This document shows, one piece after another, positions 1-8,085 of a stretch of DNA of 34,944 nt. The notes under the pieces are model-generated. The model did not search any database. It was not told the origin of the DNA and was given only the letters and a program-made list of their open reading frames with translations. A program made the position numbers and the translations under genes. Within the stretch, counting starts at the first letter, position 1; every line of letters starts with the position of its first letter. Source of the stretch: Bacteroidota bacterium (GTDB taxonomy: Bacteria; Bacteroidota; Bacteroidia; Bacteroidales; Rikenellaceae); assembly GCA_023413645.1 (NCBI GenBank), contig JAEZPN010000115.1:1-34944 (forward strand), given 5' to 3'.

Positions 1-1
1 G

Positions 2-190
2 CGCGAATATCTCCGAGGCGAGGACGAAAAGAGTATTAAGGATAAACTTGATGAAAAACTTAGAAAGGCATTCGAGCTAACCCGCTTCTATAAACTTGAT
101 TAAGATGGCAAATGGGTGATTACAGAGAAGGAGCCTGAAAAGCCAGTGGAGATTACAGAAGAAAATGACAATGACGGCAAAGAGGAATAA
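2..190 (+). pseudogene. McrB-like ATPase, C-terminal tail only, with in-frame stop
   Basis: Only the last part of this gene is in the window. Reading from base 2 gives a charged helix ending in LTRFYKLD, then TAA at 101-103. The same frame then stays open for 28 more residues (starting DGKWVITEKEPEKP, acidic at the end) to a TAA at 188-190, four bases before the mcrC start. The residues after the first stop look like ordinary coding sequence, and the second stop has the spacing expected of a coupled mcrB-mcrC pair. One base change (GAA to TAA) would explain the interruption. Identity as McrB, the GTP-dependent AAA+ motor of McrBC, is inferred from the mcrC neighbour alone; no motor motif lies in this piece. 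The loss is only a short tail, so the product may still work. A sequencing error is also possible. Confidence 0.5.
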
Positions 191-194
191 TTAG

Positions 195-1619
195 ATGATT
201 ACCGATAACTGCCAAAAAATACGAGGTGAGCTTGTACACAATAGTTTAAGTGCCGAGCAGTGGAAGATACTCAAAGAGAGTATTTCCCACCGCACGGTTG
301 AGGAGTTGTGTGAAAGCAACCCTAATCTTCTAGTCTTCCCCCATTGCTTGAAAAACATAGACAAAGATCTTGGCAATCAGTCTATTTGCGACATCATTGA
401 CAACAAGATAACAACCCACAACCTTGTCGGCTTTGTAGGCATTAGAGATACAAAAAGCGGCAACCATGTAGAACTCTCTATACGCTCTCGCTTCCAGCAA
501 CATGGCAACGAGGACTTCTTCTTACACTACATGCTAGAGAAGGCGTTTAAGGTTCATGTCTTTAGCATGGAGCATGGCAAGAGCAATGACGACATCTTCG
601 ACTTTGCGCTATACCTCTTTCCACACTACCTGAAGCGCGCGATAAAGCAGGGTCTATTCAAGCAGTATCGCAAGTGTGAGTACAACGATGCCAACGTGCG
701 TGGCGCGATAGACGTAACACGCCATATTCGCTACAACACGCCCTTTAATGGTCGCGTCGCATATCGCACATCAGAGTACCGCTACGACAACCCCGTAACA
801 CAACTTATTCGCCATACGATAGAGTACATACGCAACTCTATGTGGGGAAAGGGTGTGCTTAGTGGGAATAGGGATATACGTGATGCTGTGCGCACAATCG
901 TCGATATCACACCCACATATCAAGCAACTGATCGACAGCGGGTTATAAGCCAAAACCTCAAACCCGTAAAGCACCCATTCTACACCGAATACACTCAGTT
1001 GCAGGCTCTGTGCTTGCAGATTCTACAGCACAAACGCATTAAGTATGGCAGGTCGGAGGATAAGATATATGGTATTCTCTTCGACTGCTCTTGGCTGTGG
1101 GAGGAGTACATTTCAACTATCTTGGTCGAGCACGGCTACATTCACGCAGCACGTGGCAAGGGAAATGGTTACCAATTTGCTGAGGGACTCGGCTCACGCT
1201 ACCCCGATTTCTACCACATGGACGGCATTATTCTCGACACTAAATATAAGAGAATAGACGGCAGAGAAGAGGAGACAGAGGACAAAGAGTATGGTGGCTG
1301 GGGACAGCGAGAGGATCAGTTCCAGATGATTGCATATATGCACACCTTCCCTGGCAATTTGAAGAGTGACATCAAAGGTGCAAAATTAGGTTCGCTCATA
1401 TATCCAACAAGCAAGGCTAATGCAACGTACAAACATAAGCAGCTATATGGCTGGGGAGGCAGATACGGCACCATCCCCGTGCATATACCTCCTATCGAAA
1501 ACGGCGAGAATTACCAAGATTTCTGTCGTAAGATGGAGGCAAATGCAGAGAAGTTTATAGAAGATCTACTTGCGGTACGAGGCAAGGTGTTTAATACTAA
1601 CCCTCAAGCAGATCGATGA
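195..1619 (+). CDS. mcrC: McrC-family nuclease subunit of a modified-DNA restriction system
   Basis: The 474-residue protein resembles the McrC family, the nuclease partner of the McrB motor that cleaves DNA carrying modified cytosines. The C-terminal half holds a PD-(D/E)xK nuclease signature: Asp338 in RYPDF, then Asp348 and Lys350 in ILDTKYK, each in a hydrophobic strand context. The N-terminal half is the family-specific region expected to contact McrB. The ATG at 195 lies four bases after the end of the upstream mcrB frame, which suggests translational coupling. The 3' end overlaps the convergent kinase gene by 23 bases. McrBC systems typically defend against phage or foreign DNA. Which modification is recognised cannot be told from this subunit. 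Confidence 0.85.
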   Translation: MITDNCQKIRGELVHNSLSAEQWKILKESISHRTVEELCESNPNLLVFPHCLKNIDKDLGNQSICDIIDNKITTHNLVGFVGIRDTKSGNHVELSIRSRFQQHGNEDFFLHYMLEKAFKVHVFSMEHGKSNDDIFDFALYLFPHYLKRAIKQGLFKQYRKCEYNDANVRGAIDVTRHIRYNTPFNGRVAYRTSEYRYDNPVTQLIRHTIEYIRNSMWGKGVLSGNRDIRDAVRTIVDITPTYQATDRQRVISQNLKPVKHPFYTEYTQLQALCLQILQHKRIKYGRSEDKIYGILFDCSWLWEEYISTILVEHGYIHAARGKGNGYQFAEGLGSRYPDFYHMDGIILDTKYKRIDGREEETEDKEYGGWGQREDQFQMIAYMHTFPGNLKSDIKGAKLGSLIYPTSKANATYKHKQLYGWGGRYGTIPVHIPPIENGENYQDFCRKMEANAEKFIEDLLAVRGKVFNTNPQADR

Positions 1620-2412
1620 GGTTGGGTATTGTGCCATCGCAATTATAGAGCGCGTGGGCGATAGCATAATGCCGTGCATCGGCTTTACGCTCAAAGAGCG
1701 AGAGGGCCTTATTTAGCATCTCGTCGGTTCCTGCAACCACGGCGCGAGGACTAAAAAGTGAGCTATCCGCATCGATATATGGTTCGAAGGTTGCCCTACG
1801 GTACGACAGCGCAGCGAGCATAGTGACGATAAGCGCAATGGAGAAGTCGTCGATATGCTTATCGAAGCGGCGACTAGCACGTAAAGGGTGGCGGAAAGTG
1901 GGTGTTCCAGCCTCCTCCATATCGCTCTGCACGAAGCCGGGTAGCCATGCTGAGTCGAAGTCTATGAGGCGCATATCGCCATTGGGAAGCACCACGATAT
2001 TTTCGGGTTTTATGTCGCCATGCGCCCTTTCACCGCGCAGAGTGTCGAGGGCGAAGCTCTCGAAACGTAACGAGAGAGCACGATAGTCGGTCTTAGGGTC
2101 TCCAAAGAGCCTATCGAGCGTATCTCCCTCGATCCATGGCGTAGCCACAACATCTACATACTCCACACGACCAATGAGGCTATATACGGCAAGCTCATTT
2201 TCGTATAACGCATCGCCATATATCGCTCTCAGGTTGCGGTGCTTGCGAGGGTAACACTTAAGGGCACACTCCGTCCCTGCCACCCTACAACGACACACCA
2301 CAGCATTATTACCGACATGTATCATGTCCGGGGTAATATGCTGTGGTGTTAACGTTCTAAAGGTGGCAACGCCCGCACGAAGCGTATTTAACACATCAAA
2401 GAGTGTTGCCAC
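1597..2412 (-). CDS. Serine/threonine protein kinase-like protein with DFD motif
   Basis: A 271-residue soluble protein with the eukaryotic-like kinase fold. Visible elements are the strand-3 lysine (Lys52 in CALKCY), acidic helix-C candidates near 71-73, the catalytic loop HGDIKPEN (Asp133, Lys135, Asn138) and an activation segment with GTPTFRHP. The metal-binding motif reads DFD (Asp151) instead of DFG, followed by SAWLP; similar DFDG-type motifs occur in some bacterial kinases. A classical glycine-rich loop is not evident, only VGNNAVV near 33-39. All catalytic acids are present, so activity is plausible. The start is GTG at 2410-2412, since no ATG precedes it in frame. It lies 17 bases behind pepD on the same strand and overlaps the 3' end of mcrC. 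Substrate unknown. Confidence 0.75.
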   Translation of the reverse strand: MATLFDVLNTLRAGVATFRTLTPQHITPDMIHVGNNAVVCRCRVAGTECALKCYPRKHRNLRAIYGDALYENELAVYSLIGRVEYVDVVATPWIEGDTLDRLFGDPKTDYRALSLRFESFALDTLRGERAHGDIKPENIVVLPNGDMRLIDFDSAWLPGFVQSDMEEAGTPTFRHPLRASRRFDKHIDDFSIALIVTMLAALSYRRATFEPYIDADSSLFSPRAVVAGTDEMLNKALSLFERKADARHYAIAHALYNCDGTIPNLIDLLEG

Positions 2413-2429
2413 GGTATAAGATATTTAGG

Positions 2430-3887
2430 CTACTCGATAACCTTGAGCAACTCAACGAGCAACTTCCAGAACTTATCTACGGTAGCGATCTCGAGGCGCT
2501 CAGTGGGCGAGTGTACACCACGCAAGGTAGGGCCGAACGATACCATCTCGAGGTGAGGATACTTCTCAAGGAAGAGGCCGCACTCCAAACCTGCATGGAT
2601 AGCACGCACCTTAGGCTCTGAAGCGAAGAGGCGACGGTAGCAATCTACAGATGTCTTGAGCAACTGTGAGTCGGGGTTGGGAGCCCAACCAGGGTAGCCG
2701 TCAGAGTGCTCTACATCGAAGCCTGAGAGGTAGAATACTGACTCGATAGTCTGTGCTGCGTAGAGCTTAGCACTCTCAACAGACGAACGCTGCGATGTTG
2801 TAACGGTGATTTTCTGCTCCTCGTGGTTGAACTTCACAGATGCGAGGTTTGAAGATGTCTCTACGAGGCCGGGCATAGCGAATGACATAGCCAACACACC
2901 ATTGGGGAGACCTACGAGGGTGAGAAGCAAGTAGCAGAGGTCGTCGTTAGACATTACAACTGCGGGAGCCTTCTCCACATCCTCAACAGCAAAGCGCATA
3001 TCGGGTTCTGTGTGCTTGAACTCCTCCATCAAAGCCTGACCGAACTCGAGGTAACGCTCCTCGAAATCCTCCTTAGACTCTGTGGGGACACCCACAATAG
3101 CGTATGCCTCGCGAGGAATAGCGTTGCGCAAGTTACCACCGTTGAAGTCGGCAAGGACAACCTGGAAGGTGTCTATAGCGTTATAGAGGAAGCGAGCAAG
3201 GAGCTTATTAGAGTTTGCACGACCCTTGTCGATGTCGTCGCCAGAGTGGCCACCCAACAAGTCACCCACCTCGAGGCGTACGAAGGTATAGCCCTCGGGA
3301 GCCTCCTCAGTCTCGTAGTTCATGTGTGCCACGGTGTCGATACCACCAGCGCAGCCGATGAAGAGCTCGCCCTCATCCTCAGAGTCGAGGTTGATGAGGT
3401 ACTTACCAGTAAGCATGCCCTCGCCAAGGCCAAAAGCACCTGTAAGGCCTGTCTCCTCGTCAACAGTGAACAACGCCTCGATTGCGGGGTGCTCCAAAGT
3501 CTCGTCGAGCAATACTGCCAAGGCTGCAGCCATACCGATACCACAGTCAGCACCAAGGGTTGTACCCTCAGCATATACCCAACCATCCTTGATGAATGTG
3601 CGGATGGGGTCGTTATCGAAGTCGAACTCTACGTCAGAGCGCTTCTCACATACCATATCCATATGTGACTGGAGGATAACCGCGGGGCGGTTCTCGAAAC
3701 CTGCAGTTGCCGCCTTGCGGATTACTACATTGCCAGTAGCATCTGTCTCGTGCTCGAAGCCATGCTTTACGGCAAACTCCTCGAGCCATGCGATAATCTT
3801 CTCCTCCTTCTTTGAGGGACGGGGAACGCGTGTGATGTCATCAAACTGCTCCCAGATAAGTTTGGGTTCCAACTCTCTAATTGTCAT
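2430..3887 (-). CDS. pepD: Aminoacyl-histidine dipeptidase (cytosol non-specific dipeptidase)
   Basis: At 485 residues this equals the length of E. coli PepD, an M20-family zinc enzyme that hydrolyses Xaa-His and many other dipeptides in the cytoplasm. The two-metal site is complete: His75 and Asp77 in QSHMDM, Asp114 in TTLGADCG, Glu144/Glu145 in VDEETG, Asp168 in INLDSEDEG and a C-terminal His459 in GVHSPTE. No signal peptide is seen. It follows batB by 43 bases on the same strand, so it may be read through from the Bat operon or use its own promoter; no good TAnnTTTG element is visible in the gap. The kinase gene follows 17 bases later. Confidence 0.95.
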   Translation of the reverse strand: MTIRELEPKLIWEQFDDITRVPRPSKKEEKIIAWLEEFAVKHGFEHETDATGNVVIRKAATAGFENRPAVILQSHMDMVCEKRSDVEFDFDNDPIRTFIKDGWVYAEGTTLGADCGIGMAAALAVLLDETLEHPAIEALFTVDEETGLTGAFGLGEGMLTGKYLINLDSEDEGELFIGCAGGIDTVAHMNYETEEAPEGYTFVRLEVGDLLGGHSGDDIDKGRANSNKLLARFLYNAIDTFQVVLADFNGGNLRNAIPREAYAIVGVPTESKEDFEERYLEFGQALMEEFKHTEPDMRFAVEDVEKAPAVVMSNDDLCYLLLTLVGLPNGVLAMSFAMPGLVETSSNLASVKFNHEEQKITVTTSQRSSVESAKLYAAQTIESVFYLSGFDVEHSDGYPGWAPNPDSQLLKTSVDCYRRLFASEPKVRAIHAGLECGLFLEKYPHLEMVSFGPTLRGVHSPTERLEIATVDKFWKLLVELLKVIE

Positions 3888-3908
3888 AGTAGTAGTTTTT
3901 TAGTAGTT

Positions 3909-3920
3909 ATACTTAAGTAT
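3909..3920. promoter_or_regulatory. 12-bp perfect palindrome in the batB-pepD gap
   Basis: ATACTTAAGTAT is a perfect palindrome 22 bases upstream of the pepD start. Between it and the start codon the pepD leader also carries an 8-base direct repeat, AACTACTA. It could be a protein-binding site or chance in an A+T-rich spacer; function is unproven. Confidence 0.3.
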
Positions 3921-3930
3921 TATTTATTGT

Positions 3931-4977
3931 CTAATGTTTCGCGCGGTCGAATAGCGCTACGCCCCTCAATAGTGGGTTACGGCGACCAAGCACGAGGCCC
4001 TCGATGATGAGCAACAACAGCGCTACGCCCAAGAACCACATATACTCCTCGTCATACTCCTCGAAGTTGCGGCGTGTGAGTTTCGCACTCTCCATCTTAT
4101 CCAACTCAGCGATGACCTCCTCAAGGCCGAAGTTGCTGTTCGTAGAGCGGATATATACGCCACCTGTAGTAGATGCTATATCGCCCAGCAACTGCTCATT
4201 AAGCTTTGTTACGACCATTTTACCATTCTCATCCTCAATCATCTGACCATCAATCTTCAGCGTCGTGCCCTCGGGCGTACCGATACCGATGCAGCAGATT
4301 ACAACGCCCTCCTCCTTTGCACGCTCGGCAATGGCCAAGGCCTTATCGTCGTGCGCCTCGCCATCTGTGATTAGGATGATGACGCGGTTGCGGGTGTTGC
4401 GCGCATTATTCGAGAATGAGAGCAACGACACCTCGAGTGCCTCACCGATGTCGGTGCCCTGGTTGGCGATAAGCGCTGGCGAGAGGCTACGGAGCTTCGA
4501 CTCCGCCATCTTGTAGTCCGACGTGATAGGTAGCAACACCTCTACATCGTCGGCAAAGGCCACGATGCCCACATGGTCGGAAGTCATGTGACGTGTAAGC
4601 TGCTGGATAGCGTAGCGAGTACGTGCCATACGACTGGGCTCGGTATCCTCGGCGAGCATCGAATTCGACACATCAACGGCAAGCACTATCTCCCTACCCT
4701 CAGTCTCCACGCTACGAAGCTTTGAGCCTGTCTGTGGGCGCGCCATGGCCAATACCACAAAGCCCACGGCGAGGGCAAAGAGCGAAATCTTAATCCAACC
4801 TCTTAGCGCAGAGTAGTCGGGCATGAGCTCCTTAAGTGTCGCCTTATTACCAAAGCGACGTAGCTTGCGCTTAGTCCATAGCGTCATCAGCCAGTAGGCG
4901 ATAACGATGGTTGGCACAAGACACAACCACCACAACCTCTCGGGCGCTGCAAATTCGAATATACCTATCTCGTTCAT
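3931..4977 (-). CDS. batB: BatB, membrane-anchored VWA-domain protein
   Basis: A 348-residue protein with two N-terminal membrane segments (about 15-33 and 62-79), a von Willebrand A domain and a C-terminal membrane segment (about 316-334). The metal-dependent adhesion site is intact: DVSNS at 102-106, with a later Thr in the QGTDIG segment and the VIILITDGEAHDD strand. BatB belongs to the Bacteroides aerotolerance group, thought to form a periplasm-facing complex involved in oxidative or envelope stress; the biochemical activity is unknown. It is the last Bat gene of this block, 13 bases after batA. The longer, BatB-type insert after the VWA core (EGTTLKIDGQMIEDENGK) separates it from BatA. 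Confidence 0.9.
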   Translation of the reverse strand: MNEIGIFEFAAPERLWWLCLVPTIVIAYWLMTLWTKRKLRRFGNKATLKELMPDYSALRGWIKISLFALAVGFVVLAMARPQTGSKLRSVETEGREIVLAVDVSNSMLAEDTEPSRMARTRYAIQQLTRHMTSDHVGIVAFADDVEVLLPITSDYKMAESKLRSLSPALIANQGTDIGEALEVSLLSFSNNARNTRNRVIILITDGEAHDDKALAIAERAKEEGVVICCIGIGTPEGTTLKIDGQMIEDENGKMVVTKLNEQLLGDIASTTGGVYIRSTNSNFGLEEVIAELDKMESAKLTRRNFEEYDEEYMWFLGVALLLLIIEGLVLGRRNPLLRGVALFDRAKH

Positions 4978-4990
4978 CTATAACATCATT

Positions 4991-5971
4991 TTATGGTAGG
5001 CGGTTGAGGACCACCTTGTCAAAAATAAACTCCAAGCCCAAGAACAAGAGACCCAGCACCACCCACACAAGGAACAACTCCTCGTATGTCTGGTAGTTCG
5101 TAACCTGTACCTTGCTCGTCTCCAACTCGTTAATCTCGGCATATATCTCGCGCAACGCCTCGTCATTAACAGCTCGATAGTACTTACCGCCCGTCATCGA
5201 CGATATTTCGCGCAACAACTCCTCGTCAATCTCCACGTCTGCCATCACGGTTGTCTGGTTGCCGAAGATGTCAACTGCGGGGTATGGAGCACGGCCACGC
5301 GTACCGACACCAATGGTATATACCTTGATACCCATGTCGCGGGCAATCTCCGCCGCCATAAGTGGCGATATCTGACCACGGTTGTTGACACCATCCGTAA
5401 GCAATATTATAACCTTCGACTTTGCACTGCTCTCTCTCAGGCGGTTGACAGCCGTAGCAAGACCATTACCTATGGCTGTACCATCCTCCACCACGCCACT
5501 GCGTAGGCGCGAGAGCATGGTCTCGATTGTCGCCTGGTCCGAGGTAAGGGGGGCCTGAGTGAATGCCTCGCCAGCAAATGCTACAACGGCGATGCGGTCA
5601 CCACGACGGTTTGCCACAAACTCAGCTGCGAGGTGCTTAGCCGACGTAAGACGATCGGGTGTGAAGTCGCGTGCGAGCATCGAGCCCGATATATCCATCG
5701 CCATAACGATGTCGATACCATCTGTCGTCGTCTCGTGCTCCTCGGAGATGTTTACGGGGCGAGCAAGTGCCACGATAAACAGCAACACGGCAGCAACACG
5801 CAATATGATGGGTAGCGGGCGTAGCCAAAATCTTAGTGAGCGTGGTGCACGCTTGCCACCGATTGTCGATACGGTGAGCGAGGCCTTGCGTCGCGCTATG
5901 AAGATGTAGTAGAAGACGATAAGCGGAACTATCGCCGTCAACCACAATATGTTAGGATACAAAAAGTTCAT
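4991..5971 (-). CDS. batA: BatA, membrane-anchored VWA-domain protein
   Basis: A 326-residue protein with N-terminal membrane segments (about 7-25 and 53-71, the latter ending in the typical ALARP), a VWA domain with DISGS (93-97) at the metal site and TDGVNNRG on a later strand, and a C-terminal membrane segment near 305-320. The domain order and the ALARP junction match BatA. The start at 5971 lies three bases after the batC stop, implying coupled translation. In the B. fragilis Bat operon batA precedes batB and batC; here batC comes first. VWA domains of this class bind partners through a divalent metal and are often handled by MoxR ATPases, encoded upstream in the same run. Confidence 0.9.
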   Translation of the reverse strand: MNFLYPNILWLTAIVPLIVFYYIFIARRKASLTVSTIGGKRAPRSLRFWLRPLPIILRVAAVLLFIVALARPVNISEEHETTTDGIDIVMAMDISGSMLARDFTPDRLTSAKHLAAEFVANRRGDRIAVVAFAGEAFTQAPLTSDQATIETMLSRLRSGVVEDGTAIGNGLATAVNRLRESSAKSKVIILLTDGVNNRGQISPLMAAEIARDMGIKVYTIGVGTRGRAPYPAVDIFGNQTTVMADVEIDEELLREISSMTGGKYYRAVNDEALREIYAEINELETSKVQVTNYQTYEELFLVWVVLGLLFLGLEFIFDKVVLNRLP

Positions 5972-5974
5972 ACT

Positions 5975-6937
5975 CTACCAATTCTTCTTTCCGGGAATTA
6001 TTACACCCTTCTTCTTATCGCCGAGCTTATCTTGCGTCTTATCCTCCTCGGCCTGGATAGCATCGAGCATACGCTCCTTCTCGGGACTCAGCTCCTTGGG
6101 CTTGGGAGCACCATTCTGCTCCTGCTCTTTGTCACCTTCGCCCTCACCTTCGTCGTTGCCACCATTAGGATCGTTCTTGCCCTCCTGCTCCTTAGGATCG
6201 TTCTCGCCATTGCCCTCCTGCTCCTTAGGGTCGTTCTCGCCATTGTCCTCCTGTTGATCCTTTTTGTCATCACCATTATCATTGTTCTTGTCCTGGTTTT
6301 GGTCGGAGTTTTCCTTATTCTGGTCGTTCTCTGAGCCGCCGTTATTGTCCTGATTCTGGTTTTGATTCTGGTTTTGATTCTGATCTTGATTCTGGTTTTG
6401 GTTCTGGTTTTGGTCGTTGTTCTGATCCTGATTTTGGTTCTGTACTTCGCGCTTCTGGTCTACTATACGTTTGGTTAGCACATAGTTATACTTTGTCTCC
6501 TTGTCGTTAGGATTTAGGCGCAGTGACTCTCTAAAGGTGTTCAATGCCGCCTCATACTCCTGCTGCGAGAAGAGACTCTCACCGAGATTACGATATACCT
6601 CTGCACGCTGCGCATCCGTAAGGAGTGTATCTGCCGCAATCTTCTCGTAGAGGGCATTCAACGTCTCGTATGTCATCTCCGCATCGTTGGGCATATTGAC
6701 CATCTTCTGATAGTAAGCATTAGCACGATTATAGAGCGTCTCATATTTTGTCGAGTCCTTCAAATATGCCTCGTCGTACTTTTTGAGGCTATTGCTAAAG
6801 TTGCGCGCTTTGAACTGCTCGTTACCATCGCGCACCAACTTACGCTCGGGGAAGTACTGAGCCACAGCAATTTCGGGCAATGCAACACCGAGTAGCACAA
6901 GGCCAAGAGTTATGAATATGTATTGTAGTTGTCTCAT
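5975..6937 (-). CDS. batC: BatC-like TPR protein with repetitive Asn/Gln/Glu-rich tail
   Basis: The 320-residue product starts with a signal peptide (about 1-26, cleavage near AVA-Q), followed by TPR-like helices (about 35-165; for example AEVYRNLGESLFSQQEYEAALNTF... pattern). A long low-complexity tail from about 167 is rich in Asn, Gln, Asp and Glu. The tail opens with NQ dipeptide runs, continues with two copies of an ENDPKEQEGNG-type unit, and ends with a helix (SPEKERMLDAIQAEEDKT) and a basic GKKNW end. It shares one base with the upstream gene and precedes batA by three. TPR proteins in Bat loci probably act as periplasmic scaffolds. Tail length may vary between strains because it is built on DNA repeats. 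Confidence 0.85.
   Translation of the reverse strand: MRQLQYIFITLGLVLLGVALPEIAVAQYFPERKLVRDGNEQFKARNFSNSLKKYDEAYLKDSTKYETLYNRANAYYQKMVNMPNDAEMTYETLNALYEKIAADTLLTDAQRAEVYRNLGESLFSQQEYEAALNTFRESLRLNPNDKETKYNYVLTKRIVDQKREVQNQNQDQNNDQNQNQNQNQDQNQNQNQNQNQDNNGGSENDQNKENSDQNQDKNNDNGDDKKDQQEDNGENDPKEQEGNGENDPKEQEGKNDPNGGNDEGEGEGDKEQEQNGAPKPKELSPEKERMLDAIQAEEDKTQDKLGDKKKGVIIPGKKNW
6180..6245 (-). repeat. Two 33-bp tandem units inside batC
   Basis: Bases 6180-6212 and 6213-6245 are the same 33-bp unit with one difference (A versus G). They encode two consecutive 11-residue ENDPKEQEG-type units, and degenerate partial copies lie on both sides. Because 33 is a multiple of three, copy-number change would keep the frame. 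Confidence 0.85.
6351..6442 (-). repeat. Asn-Gln coding hexamer/12-mer repeat in batC
   Basis: On the plus strand this stretch is a run of TTCTGGTTTTGA-like 12-mers and their 6-bp halves, encoding alternating Asn-Gln with a few Asp. The units are nearly identical at the DNA level, so slippage or recombination is likely. Confidence 0.85.
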
Positions 6938-8085
6938 TAGTCTTCGATGTTTGTCTCGATGTTAATATCCTGCTTTCCAGTGTAGCGCGTCTTATCCTCG
7001 AGCTTTGTGTTCTCCACAAAGTAGATAGCACGGCTAAGGTTCTCATCGTTCTCCTCCGCCTCGGGCTCCGCCTTTGCGAACTTCACCATGTCGGCAGTGC
7101 GTAGTATCGTGATTAGGTCTGTGCGGCTTGCCGAGGGCATCTCTATATCGCGCAGAGCTATAATAATCTCGTCAGTGGTCATCTCCAACGCACCAATATC
7201 CCAGCGACCCGAGATATAGGTACGCAAGATAGAGGTAAGGGCAGTGTAATAAGCCTTAAATTTACCCTTCTGCCATAGCTTGCGATGACCCAACTCCACG
7301 AGTGCCTTGTTAGCCACAACATGGGGTGGAATCTTTGGTGCGGGGCGTGGTGTTGCCTTGCGCTTACGCATATGTCGCGCGATCAGCCATGCAACGAGCC
7401 ACACGAGTAACGCAAAGACAATCAGACCGATAGTGCCGTACGTAGCGTAGTCCTTAATCTCGGCAAAGATAAATGGTAAATCTTTCTGCGTAAAGAGACC
7501 CGTATCGCGCAACTTCTCGCGTGCCATAACGCTGTCGACGATGGGAGCACCAGTTGTGGGGTCGGCAACCAAGAAGAGCGTGGTGTCGAGCTCCTCGTAG
7601 CCCTTGACACTTAGGCGTAGCGTATCGCGCGCGAAGAGCGTATCTGCCTCATCGCGATTCTTCTCAAAGTAGGCGATAGCGGGGACAAAGGGTATCTCGC
7701 CCGTCTCCATCACCGCCATACGGTAGCGCTTACGCAAAAATACGCGGCGACCCTCAACCTTGAGTGTGTCAATGGGGTAATCCTCAATCACCTCGATTAT
7801 GTCGTCGTTATACTCCTTATAGGTCGATATTTTCTGCTTGGCTGCGGCCAGCTGCTCCTGCTCCTTATCCGTAAGGATTTTGCCATATGTTGGAGGCACC
7901 CAGCGCGTAGCTATATCAACCTCAACGTCTATGGTATAGTCGAAGTGGTCACCCACCTCGACGCTCTCCTTCGAGAGGCTACCACTAACGACGGGCTCCT
8001 GGGCATGGGCCTCAATGCCCCATGTCACAATCAAGATAGCCACCGCGAGGAGCACCCTGACGCTATTTATAAATCGTTGTTTCAT
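6937..8085 (-). CDS. Bat-locus membrane protein with periplasmic Ig-like region
   Basis: A 382-residue protein with a signal peptide (about 1-28, ending AHA), an extracytoplasmic beta-rich part (about 33-210; VSGSLSKESVEVGDHFDY resembles the start of Ig-like domains in BatD), one membrane segment (about 217-237) and a basic cytoplasmic tail. It occupies the place where Bacteroides Bat operons carry an uncharacterised gene between the DUF58 gene and batA. It overlaps the DUF58 gene by four bases (ATGA-type) and shares one base with batC. Its topology mirrors BatD in shortened form. The function is unknown; a structural part of the Bat assembly is the natural inference. Confidence 0.8.
   Translation of the reverse strand: MKQRFINSVRVLLAVAILIVTWGIEAHAQEPVVSGSLSKESVEVGDHFDYTIDVEVDIATRWVPPTYGKILTDKEQEQLAAAKQKISTYKEYNDDIIEVIEDYPIDTLKVEGRRVFLRKRYRMAVMETGEIPFVPAIAYFEKNRDEADTLFARDTLRLSVKGYEELDTTLFLVADPTTGAPIVDSVMAREKLRDTGLFTQKDLPFIFAEIKDYATYGTIGLIVFALLVWLVAWLIARHMRKRKATPRPAPKIPPHVVANKALVELGHRKLWQKGKFKAYYTALTSILRTYISGRWDIGALEMTTDEIIIALRDIEMPSASRTDLITILRTADMVKFAKAEPEAEENDENLSRAIYFVENTKLEDKTRYTGKQDINIETNIED

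Noticed and set aside
105..119. ATG at 105 as a new start after the mcrB stop
   Set aside because: This frame ends after four codons (ATG GCA AAT GGG TGA), whereas the original mcrB frame continues to the mcrC junction.
3012..3668. A 218-codon open frame antisense to pepD
   Set aside because: pepD has all metal ligands on the other strand; this frame shows no family pattern or start context.
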